The notes under the pieces were generated by a model. That model was given only the letters and a program-made list of their open reading frames with translations, ran no database searches and was not told the origin of the DNA. This document shows, piece after piece, positions 45,491 through 52,893 of a DNA stretch of 64,000 nt. Made by a program: the position numbers and the translations under genes. Source of the stretch: Planctomycetota bacterium (GTDB taxonomy: Bacteria > Planctomycetota > Planctomycetia > JALXBF01); assembly GCA_026991575.1 (NCBI GenBank), contig JALXBF010000039.1, positions 1 to 64,000 of the forward strand, in the 5' to 3' direction. Each line of letters begins with the position of its first letter. The first letter of the stretch is position 1.

Positions 45491-46474
45491 CTATGAGCCG
45501 CTCGTGATGGTCTCGATACCCAGCAGCCTGAAATCGCTCGCCAACCCACCGTCGTCTTCGTACGTGTCCGTGCCCGGACCGCCATGCACGGTCAGCACCC
45601 CGTAGCAGGCACCGGCGTACGAGGCAAGATCATCGCCCGAGCCGAGCAGAATAAAGGCGTTCTGGCCAAAGACCGCCGAATCGTACACCTCCACCGTATC
45701 ACCACCCGAACCGGCAAAAACGTATGTCCTGCCCTCATACATCCCTTTCAACTCGACGCTGTCCGCACCCCCTCCGGTAAAGATGAGTAGCTCGCCAGCT
45801 ACTGCAGAACCGGTCCCCAGCTCCACGTGGTCCTCACCAAGATTGGCCGCAATCGTCAGCACGGCGCCAAAGTCCCCGTTCAAGTCAGCATGGTTGTTGC
45901 CATGGCCCAGGTTGATCAGCGCACCGCGTCCAACGGTCGCATTCAGCCCCATCTCCACTATGTCATCGCCCTGGCCCATCAGCGCAAGTAGCCCTCGATC
46001 CACGTCGCCATTCAGCGTGAAGGTGTCGTTGCCGGAGCGGCCCCGGACGATCAAGTTCCGTTCGATGCGGCTGCTTCCGGCCAGCGTCAAGGCGTCGTTG
46101 CCACCACCGAGGTCAACCACCGCCGTGCGGCGAACGTTGCCGCCCAGCACGGTGACGGTATCATTGCCGCGACCGGTCGTCACCAACAGCGCCCGCATGA
46201 TGTCGCTGTTGGACAGATCGATCGTGACGTTGTCATGGACGACTGCGTTGTGTCTGCCGATGATGACCCGCACGGACTTGGTCACTCCCGCAAACGTCCC
46301 CACTTCGACCCCGTCATCGACCACCCGGAACTCCCCGATGTCGACGCTGTTGATCTCGACCGCTCCATCAGGCCTGCCCCAGACGACCAGATTGCCCCCG
46401 ACCACCTTGGCGGACACGGTCAGTAGCTCGCGTGGCTCAAGCCGCTCGACCTGCAGGCGAACACGTTTGCGCAT
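45491..46474 (-). CDS. LEPR-motif extracellular protein with ten ~22-residue GxGxD-type repeats
   Basis: The 327-residue protein starts MRKRVRLQVERLEPRELLTV, the planctomycete N-terminal motif seen on secreted and surface proteins. From about residue 100 a repeat follows, each unit being a hydrophobic strand, a G-x-G-(N/D/x)-D turn and a second strand: GRGNDTVTV, GGGNDALTL, GRSGNDTFTL, GQGDDIVEM, GHGNNHADL, NLGEDHVEL, GGGADSVEL, GSGGDTVEV, GSGDDLASY, GGPGTDTYE. The turns recur every 21 to 23 residues, so the fold is likely a regular beta-solenoid, possibly Ca-binding like RTX but with more than twice the RTX period. ATG at 46474 has GGAG upstream. Function unknown; surface structural or adhesive role is a guess. 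Confidence 0.8.
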   Translation of the reverse strand: MRKRVRLQVERLEPRELLTVSAKVVGGNLVVWGRPDGAVEINSVDIGEFRVVDDGVEVGTFAGVTKSVRVIIGRHNAVVHDNVTIDLSNSDIMRALLVTTGRGNDTVTVLGGNVRRTAVVDLGGGNDALTLAGSSRIERNLIVRGRSGNDTFTLNGDVDRGLLALMGQGDDIVEMGLNATVGRGALINLGHGNNHADLNGDFGAVLTIAANLGEDHVELGTGSAVAGELLIFTGGGADSVELKGMYEGRTYVFAGSGGDTVEVYDSAVFGQNAFILLGSGDDLASYAGACYGVLTVHGGPGTDTYEDDGGLASDFRLLGIETITSGS

Positions 46475-46770
46475 GGCATCATCTCCACGGTTACGATGGT
46501 GTAACGCAAGCTCGGACCGCTGGCGAAATGCACGACGACCCCCGGCGACCGCGATCACTATAGCGGGGACGGCTTGGGGTGTCGAGCCGGGCTTCTGATC
46601 GCGGTAACCACGGCGCCCCGGGACACCAGCAGCCCGCGAGCGTACCGGCCAGCCACGACGGCAACCCATCCAACCTCACAAAGCCGGACCGCAGCCTGCA
46701 AAAGGCCGACGGTGCGACAGGCATGCGGCACGCACTGCCACGAAGCCAGCGATTTAGCCGGAGCAGTCCG

Positions 46771-47148
46771 ATGAGCAGCAAGGCACCGACCATAGCGGCA
46801 GCCGTACTGACTCAGACCAACATGGTGGTGCTGACCGACTGGCTGCACGCTGCTCTCGCTCAGCACAACGCCTCGCCGAGCGCGCCTGCCGCAGCACGGC
46901 AACTGCTAACGTTGCTGGCCGACGGCGACCATGCCGGTTGGAACGTGGCGGTTGCCGTGTTCGCCGAACCCGAACACGTTTGCCTCGCCTTCGATTGCAT
47001 CCCGCTCGCACAGCAAGACCCGGCAGCGTACGGACGCGCGCTCTCGCACCATTCGTGGCAGGCCAACGTGACGGTGACGGTCCAGTGGGGGCCACAGCAC
47101 CTGCGCGCTCTCCTGCGCGTGCCGCATGGCTGCGTGTCCGAACATTGA
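46771..47148 (+). CDS. Hypothetical protein
   Basis: A 125-residue protein, MSSKAPTIAAAVLTQTNMVVLTDWLHAALAQ, with an amphipathic N-terminal half and a beta-like C-terminal part (NVAVAVFAEPEHVCLAFDCIPLAQ, NVTVTVQWGPQHLRALLRV). GGAG precedes the ATG at good spacing, and its residue mix is more protein-like than the competing minus-strand frame. No family recognised. It is divergent from the LEPR-motif gene and convergent with nfi. Confidence 0.55.
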   Translation: MSSKAPTIAAAVLTQTNMVVLTDWLHAALAQHNASPSAPAAARQLLTLLADGDHAGWNVAVAVFAEPEHVCLAFDCIPLAQQDPAAYGRALSHHSWQANVTVTVQWGPQHLRALLRVPHGCVSEH

Positions 47149-47216
47149 AGGCCCTCCAGCAGCTTCTCCTCGGTAGCAGACGGAACGGGCGGGGGGTCAT
47201 TGCCGGCCCTGGCCGG

Positions 47217-48074
47217 CTAACGCTTGCTCTTCCGTCTAGCGGGCCGCCGTCGTGCCGAAGTGCCTCGTGCGGTGGTCGTGACATCGGACCTGTAGTCAGG
47301 CGCCGGACCGTGCCGCCGGCTGGTACGGCTGCGAACCACGCGACTGTACCGCTGCGCCAGGCGCGGATCACCTTCGCGTGCAAGCATCCGAGAGAGCCGA
47401 TCCGCTTCGCGCAGCGGCTCCGGTATGCGGTACTTCCCGCTTGAGGCGGCCAGCGTGATCTGAATGGCGCTAGCCAGGTCCACCAGGTGGCCCACCGAGA
47501 CAAACACGGGCCGCACGCCGGATCGCGTGCGTACGGCAGCGCCGACGACTTCGTCCCCGTCGCGCAACGGAGTCCACTCGCCGCGCTCAGGCGTCGGTTC
47601 TTCGTACTGGCCCACAAGCACACTTTTCGCGCAGCCCACGCTGGGCATCTCGAGCAAGACGCCCAGGTGGCAGGCCAGTCCGAAGCGGCGCGGGTGAGCG
47701 TAGCCGTGGCCGTCCACTAGCAAGCAGTCGGGCCGCACGGCCAGCTGCTCTAGAGCCGCCAGCAGCGCGGGCGCTTCCCGAAACGACAGCAGCCCGGGCA
47801 CGTACGGAAACGTAACAGGCAGCACCGCCACCGAGCGGTCTATCAGCTCCAGTGGGGTCAGCCGGTAGACGGCGACAACGGCGTAGACGTGGCTTCGTCC
47901 CGGCCCAAAGGCCACGTCCAGCCCGGCCACAGTCTCAGGGGGACGAAGCAGCCGGTCCATCCTGACCCGCCCAGCCAGCTCCCGTTGAAGCTGAATCGCT
48001 TCGGCCGGAGTCAGGTTCCAGTCATGGCGGGCAGCCTGTGTGGTTCCGGTCACGTTCGCTCCGCTGGCGGCCAT
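47217..48074 (-). CDS. nfi: Endonuclease V (deoxyinosine-specific)
   Basis: The enzyme nicks DNA one base 3' of deoxyinosine to start repair of deaminated adenine. Family motifs: TVAGLDVAFGPGRSHVYAVVAVY with the first catalytic Asp, FPYVPGLLSFREAPALLAAL with the PYVPG wedge and Glu, and LLVDGHGYAHPRRFGLACHLGVLLEMPSVGCAKSVLVG. The ATG is the track start. About 45 residues of basic, unstructured tail (RSRTSRRHGPAP to RRRPARRKSKR) extend past the normal C-terminus; the total of 285 exceeds the usual 220-230. It follows hisB by 25 bp on the same strand. Confidence 0.92.
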   Translation of the reverse strand: MAASGANVTGTTQAARHDWNLTPAEAIQLQRELAGRVRMDRLLRPPETVAGLDVAFGPGRSHVYAVVAVYRLTPLELIDRSVAVLPVTFPYVPGLLSFREAPALLAALEQLAVRPDCLLVDGHGYAHPRRFGLACHLGVLLEMPSVGCAKSVLVGQYEEPTPERGEWTPLRDGDEVVGAAVRTRSGVRPVFVSVGHLVDLASAIQITLAASSGKYRIPEPLREADRLSRMLAREGDPRLAQRYSRVVRSRTSRRHGPAPDYRSDVTTTARGTSARRRPARRKSKR

Positions 48075-48099
48075 AACAGGTGGTGCTATCGGGGGCTTG

Positions 48100-48699
48100 T
48101 CAGCTCAGTGTGCCCTTGGTCGACGGAATGTCACGGATCCGAGGATCCAGGTCGACCGCCTGACGCAGCGCCCGAGCCGTCGCCTTGAACACCGCTTCGG
48201 CAATGTGGTGAGAGTTGCGGCCATGATGTAGGAGCACGTGCAGGTTCAAGCCGGCGTTGTTGCTGAACGCACGCCAGAACTCCTCCATCAACTCCAGCGG
48301 AAACTCGCCGACACGTTCCGTCGGGAACGCGACGCACCAGACCAGGAAAGGGCGCCCGCTGAGGTCAACGGCGGCCGTGACCAGCGCTTCCTCCATCGGC
48401 ACGGTAGCGGATCCGAAACGGCGAATGCCCCGTTTCTCGCCCAGCGCCTCGGCCAGTGCCTGTCCCAACACAATGCCCACGTCTTCGACCGTGTGGTGAG
48501 CGTCCACCTCGAGGTCACCGCGTGCCGAGAGCTGGAGGTCGAAGGCGGCATGGCGAACCAGCGTCTTGAGCATGTGGTCAAAGAAACCGATACCGGTAAA
48601 GACCTGCGCTGCGCCTGTGCCGTCCAGGCTCAGTTCAAGCTGGATCTCGGTTTCGAGCGTCTTGCGGGAAAGCGACGTCTTGCGTGCCGCGTCGGTCAT
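48100..48699 (-). CDS. hisB: Imidazoleglycerol-phosphate dehydratase
   Basis: Sixth step of histidine synthesis: imidazole glycerol phosphate to imidazole acetol phosphate. The 199-residue monofunctional protein has the two Mn-binding signatures, FFDHMLKTLVRHAAFDLQLSARGDLEVDAHHTVEDVGIVLGQA and LHVLLHHGRNSHHIAEAVFKATARAL, with SGRPFLVWCVAFPTERVGEFPLELMEEFWRAF between. It is not fused to a phosphatase. It lies 9 bp after hisC, whose product acts on HisB's product. Confidence 0.97.
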   Translation of the reverse strand: MTDAARKTSLSRKTLETEIQLELSLDGTGAAQVFTGIGFFDHMLKTLVRHAAFDLQLSARGDLEVDAHHTVEDVGIVLGQALAEALGEKRGIRRFGSATVPMEEALVTAAVDLSGRPFLVWCVAFPTERVGEFPLELMEEFWRAFSNNAGLNLHVLLHHGRNSHHIAEAVFKATARALRQAVDLDPRIRDIPSTKGTLS

Positions 48700-48708
48700 G
48701 AACCACTC

Positions 48709-49770
48709 CTAAGGCTTCTTCACGCACTCTGCTACAGCCGACAGAAACCGGTCCATCTGATCGTCCGATCCGATGCTAATCCGGACCCCGTCACCGTACG
48801 GGCCATAGTCCAGGTAGCGGACCAGGATCCGACGGCTGCGCAGGCATGCGGCAAACGGTTTCGGAGCCAACGGGCCCGCCGTACACCAGAGGAAATTCGT
48901 CTCGGAATCCAACACCTCAAAGCCGAACTCGCGCAATCGCCGGCACACCCACTCTCGCGTGCGGCAAATGCGTTCAACGTTCTGCCTCATATGTGCCCGG
49001 TCGCTGAGTGCCGCCACCGCCAGCCGGATCGCAACCGCGTCGCAGTTGTACGAGTCCTTGACGCGGCTCAGCCCCTCGACGACCTCGGGCCGAGCGACCA
49101 GGTACCCGAACCGGATACCAGCCAGCGAATAGCTCTTGCTCAAGGTACGCACCACGATCAGGTTCGGGAGCCGCTTCACCAGCGACACACAGCTACAACC
49201 GGCAAAGTCGGCGTAAGCCTCGTCGACGACCAGCGGGCAGTTGACGCTCCGGGCCAGCTCTTCGATGGTCGCCTCCGAAACACACGTGCCGGTGGGCGAA
49301 TTCGGATTGGCCAGAAAGATCAACGACGCGGACCGGTACAGTGATGGGTCGCACGGCGGGCACCAGCAGCGGTCGAACGGGTAGGCAACGAAGTGGGCCC
49401 CCTGGATTTCGGCCAGCGTCTGGTAGAGAAGGTAACTGGGTGTGAACGAGACCACGAGGCCGCCCTGGTCGACGAAGCTGCGCGTCAGGATCGTGAGCAG
49501 GTCGTCGGATCCATTGCCGCAAAGCACCCAGGATGGCTCACAGTCGTGCAACTCGGCGATCACGCGGCGGGCCTCATCAGCCAGCGGATCTGGATAAAGC
49601 CGGAGTTCGCCGGGATCGATCGCCTGGAGTGTCCTGGCAACGAGGGGCGAAGGTGGATAGGGGTTCTCGTTCGTGTTCAGCTTCAGCAGCGGTAAGCCCG
49701 GCGATGGCTGCTCGCCAGGAACGTATCCGTGCATCCGCCGCACGTTGTCGCGAAAATACGCCGGTAGCAT
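48709..49770 (-). CDS. hisC: Histidinol-phosphate aminotransferase
   Basis: A 353-residue PLP enzyme converting imidazole acetol phosphate to histidinol phosphate. It shows LLKLNTNENPYPPSP, LCGNGSDDLLTILTRSF, FLANPNSPTGT, VVDEAYADFAG, the PLP lysine in VVRTLSKSYSLAGIRFGY and the Arg in GVRISIG. ATG 49770 starts MLPAYFRDNVRRMHGYVPGEQP; the preceding frame is open for a while but offers no start codon. A membrane protein gene precedes it by 72 bp on the same strand and might be transcribed with it. Confidence 0.96.
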   Translation of the reverse strand: MLPAYFRDNVRRMHGYVPGEQPSPGLPLLKLNTNENPYPPSPLVARTLQAIDPGELRLYPDPLADEARRVIAELHDCEPSWVLCGNGSDDLLTILTRSFVDQGGLVVSFTPSYLLYQTLAEIQGAHFVAYPFDRCWCPPCDPSLYRSASLIFLANPNSPTGTCVSEATIEELARSVNCPLVVDEAYADFAGCSCVSLVKRLPNLIVVRTLSKSYSLAGIRFGYLVARPEVVEGLSRVKDSYNCDAVAIRLAVAALSDRAHMRQNVERICRTREWVCRRLREFGFEVLDSETNFLWCTAGPLAPKPFAACLRSRRILVRYLDYGPYGDGVRISIGSDDQMDRFLSAVAECVKKP

Positions 49771-49842
49771 CCGCTCCAGTCCGAGCCTCGGAACAAGCGC
49801 TTCCAGGGAATCGCTTCCATTATTCGATCCTGGCGCCGGCGA

Positions 49843-50694
49843 TCATGCAGCGCGGCTCCTGCCGCTGACAGCCTCCTTCGGGGCGGCAGCGGCGGTCGCG
49901 CATGCTGCAGCCGCCGTCGTGGCAACGGCAGGACCAACCTGAACAACGACCAGGCGGCTGCCACCGGCACTGGTCGACACGGTGTGGCCGCGTGCGGCCG
50001 TAACGTGGACCTGTTCCCGGACGAAAGCGGCCACGGCGGCGATGAGGAACAGTGTTCCCTGAGCCTCCAGCAGTTCCTCCAGAACGATTTCCGCTACGTC
50101 CTCGGTGGGCCAGAACAGCTCGAGCTGACCGAGTGCGGCGATCAAGAAGCAGGCAGCCCCCGCACCAATTGCCAATCTCGGCCACAATCGCGTGACGATC
50201 AGGTAGCGGCACATGCCGGCAAATGCCACTGCCAGCAGCACGGCGTACGGAACGGCCCAGTACAGAGATCCATCGCCGTAGAGACGGGTGGCGAAGAGCC
50301 GCACGCACAGCTCTTTGAATGCCTCGTGCAAGCTCCCGCCCTCGTCCATGCTCATCAGCGCGAAGACACCAGCTGCCCACCCCCAGCAGGCCAGCTCACG
50401 GCGACTTGCCGATTTGACCGCCCTCAGCGCCAGCGCCGCCAGGCACAGCACTGCCAGCGCAAAGAGCGCCACCGTATTCAGCCATGCGTTCAAGGACCCT
50501 TCACCGTCCAGATCGAGTGCCGCGATGACACCATCTGTCGGGCGAGCCCACTGAGCGAGCGTGAAGCTGAACGCATAGCCGAGGCCGGTCAGTAGATTGA
50601 AGGTCGTTGCAGCTGTCCAGGCGTAGAGGCGCATCCTGGCGGACGGGAATAGTTTTGGGTGGATCAGCGACGAACCGTGGGTCTGCTGAAGCAT
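49843..50694 (-). CDS. Membrane protein of unknown function
   Basis: The 283-residue protein has about six hydrophobic segments (LYAWTAATTFNLLTGLGYAFSF, LNTVALFALAVLCLAALAL, LACWGWAAGVFALMSMD, AVPYAVLLAVAFAGMCRYLIV, LAIGAGAACFLIAALGQLELF, LEAQGTLFLIAAVAAFV). An acidic motif, MSMDEGGSLHEAFKELC, follows the third. The C-terminal 50 residues are Ala/Val-rich and of low complexity. ATG at 50694 is used; the track starts two codons earlier at TTG. No family named. It lies directly upstream of hisC. Confidence 0.7.
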   Translation of the reverse strand: MLQQTHGSSLIHPKLFPSARMRLYAWTAATTFNLLTGLGYAFSFTLAQWARPTDGVIAALDLDGEGSLNAWLNTVALFALAVLCLAALALRAVKSASRRELACWGWAAGVFALMSMDEGGSLHEAFKELCVRLFATRLYGDGSLYWAVPYAVLLAVAFAGMCRYLIVTRLWPRLAIGAGAACFLIAALGQLELFWPTEDVAEIVLEELLEAQGTLFLIAAVAAFVREQVHVTAARGHTVSTSAGGSRLVVVQVGPAVATTAAAACATAAAAPKEAVSGRSRAA

Positions 50695-50940
50695 GGCCAA
50701 GCCTCTCGGGCCGTGCTCGTGTCGCCGGGGGGGCTGGAGCCGAAGCGAGTGCTGCGGCGCGCGGCTGCCTTCGTCACCATGACCCGCACCGCGGCCCCGA
50801 TCACCGCGTGGTGAGAACGTGGCATCATTGTGCGATTGCGGCCGCAGCGGTCAAGGTTGACTCACGCCGCCATTCCGCCATAATCGGCCCCGGTGTCGGT
50901 GAACGGGCCGTGCGCCAAGGTCACGCGCTTGGAGTCACGG

Positions 50941-52641
50941 ATGACCAGGCGGACAGCACGGTGGATCGTCCTGCTGTTGACGATCGCCAGTGCCGCTGCA
51001 CATGCATGGGTAATTGCACGAGCGGTCGCGCCGGCTCAAGACGCGATCCGCTTCGCCCACCAGTTGCGCCGCTTCCAACAGGAACCGCTGCTCGATGTGC
51101 TGCGTTCCGAAGCCCAACACCCCCTCTATCCGCTGCTTTCCGCCGGCGTGGCCACTGTGCTGGCACGACTCCGACCGGACCAACCGCTCGAAAATGCCGT
51201 GCTCGCTCTTCAGCTGATCTCAGCCCTGTGCGGCGTGCTGCTCGTGCCCGTCACGTACCTCATTGCCCGTCAGGTCGCGGCGCGCGAGCCTGCGCTGTGG
51301 GCGACAGCGTTGTTGAATCTTTCGCCGCGTGTCATTGAGGTCTCCTCTGACGGGCTCTCGGACGCTTTGCACCTGTTCCTGGTGGCCATCGCGAGTCTTT
51401 TCTTCTGCAGACTCCTTCGCTCCCGCCATCGGCTGCGTGCGGGCCTGGCCGCCGGTCTCGCCACCGGCGCAGCGTACTGGGTCCGACCGGAGGGGATTAT
51501 GGTGGGAGTGGCAGCGGCGCTGGCCGCCATGGTGACGTTGCCCGCACTAGGGCGCGACCGCCGCATGCGTGTCGCACTTGCCTACACGCTGGGCGGTACT
51601 GCCGCCGTTGTCATGCTCGGGCTGTTCGTAGCGGCCACCGGTCGTTTGACCACGAAGGCCACGCCCGGCAAACTCCTTGGGATACCGAGTGGCCAGCTCG
51701 CAGTAGCACGAAGCCAGGCGATCCCGCCGTTCAAGCAAGCTTCCGTTCAGCAGAACCGCTCCGCCACTGCAACAGTGAAGCCGGTCAGCCGACGGCTGAG
51801 CCAAGAGGCCGTGCGTCGGTTGTCGGCCCGAAACCGTCGCCCGCCGGAGGCCACCGGCCATAATCCCACGCCCCGGCGACAACCTTTCTGGGCAGCACTG
51901 CGGGAGTATGGTTCCGAGCTGGGCTCAGCCTACCACTATCTACCGTTGATCTTCGTGCTCCCCGGTCTGGTCTGCCTTCCGCAGCTGCGGCACGCGCGCC
52001 ATACGATCCTGCTGCTAACGATCATCTTCCTGCTGTACACTGCGACGGTCTTCCTGCTGTATATCCGCGTGGGTTACCTGTCGATGCGGCATGTGCTAGT
52101 GCCGGCATTGGCCCTGGCTCCCACGATCGGGCTGGGCTGCGCCCGGTCCGTGAGCGCGCTGGCCCGATGGCTCAACCGGTCACAGTCGGTCACACGGTTG
52201 CTTAGCCGCCGGTCGCTGCAGCCGTCGGCAGTCGCCGGTCTGCTGACCAGCGTGGTCATCGCTTGCGTCTTCCTACCGCGACTTTGCCAGCCGCTGCACC
52301 ACTCCCGCGCCGGCGCAATGGAAGCAGCGGAATGGCTGCGTGCGCACGCGGAGCCGGACGACGCAGTACTCGACCTGCACCTGCTGTCCGGTGCGTACGC
52401 GAACCTGCCCACGTACCCGCTTGCCAAGCACCGGATAGCCCTGCGCGACCGCCGGCTCCGGTTCGTGATCATCGACGTCGATGACCTGCGCCGCAAAGAT
52501 CCCCCCTACTCGACGCTGCTCCGCCTACTCCGCCGCCGTGGCCGCCTGGTGGCCGTCTTTCCGAGCCAGCCGGACGTTGAGCCCAGCGTGCTTGTATACG
52601 AGCTCCCCCGGCCCACACGCACGGCACGCAGAACGCGTTGA
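50941..52641 (+). CDS. GT39/ArnT-like membrane glycosyltransferase
   Basis: A 566-residue polytopic protein with the PMT_2-type arrangement: a first helix (TARWIVLLLTIASAAAHAWVIA), then an extracytoplasmic loop VAPAQDAIRFAHQLRRFQQEPLLDVLRSEAQHPLYPLLSAGVA with the acidic residue expected in the catalytic loop, VTYLIARQVAAREPALWATALLNLSPRVIEVSSDGLSDALHLFLVAI, and YWVRPEGIMVGVAAALAAM. A hydrophilic loop of about 90 residues, rich in Arg and Gln, is unusually long between helices. The C-terminal 130 residues are soluble. It would use a polyprenyl-phosphate sugar. ATG at 50941 has GGAG upstream. Confidence 0.8.
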   Translation: MTRRTARWIVLLLTIASAAAHAWVIARAVAPAQDAIRFAHQLRRFQQEPLLDVLRSEAQHPLYPLLSAGVATVLARLRPDQPLENAVLALQLISALCGVLLVPVTYLIARQVAAREPALWATALLNLSPRVIEVSSDGLSDALHLFLVAIASLFFCRLLRSRHRLRAGLAAGLATGAAYWVRPEGIMVGVAAALAAMVTLPALGRDRRMRVALAYTLGGTAAVVMLGLFVAATGRLTTKATPGKLLGIPSGQLAVARSQAIPPFKQASVQQNRSATATVKPVSRRLSQEAVRRLSARNRRPPEATGHNPTPRRQPFWAALREYGSELGSAYHYLPLIFVLPGLVCLPQLRHARHTILLLTIIFLLYTATVFLLYIRVGYLSMRHVLVPALALAPTIGLGCARSVSALARWLNRSQSVTRLLSRRSLQPSAVAGLLTSVVIACVFLPRLCQPLHHSRAGAMEAAEWLRAHAEPDDAVLDLHLLSGAYANLPTYPLAKHRIALRDRRLRFVIIDVDDLRRKDPPYSTLLRLLRRRGRLVAVFPSQPDVEPSVLVYELPRPTRTARRTR

Positions 52642-52893
52642 GCGGCCGCAGCCGCGGCTCCCCCTTTCCCCCTCTCGGCCGCATCGACGCGCTGTCGCAA
52701 CCACGGCCCCGTGAACCAAGCCGCCGACAGCCCCCCGGCCGTGCCATCGCACCCTCCCACGAATCGTTCGCCCGTGCACAACCTTCTGCGGGAAACGGCG
52801 CCTTATACTGGGTGCTTGATCAGCACTGCCTGCTCCGCATCCCGTCGCCCGTCCTCGGCTAGACCACGGGAGCCGTGGAAAGGTGAGAACACC

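Noticed and set aside
46754-47623. 289-residue minus-strand ORF over nfi and the small hypothetical gene
   Set aside because: It overlaps the recognised nfi frame; composition is that of a shadow frame in GC-rich DNA.
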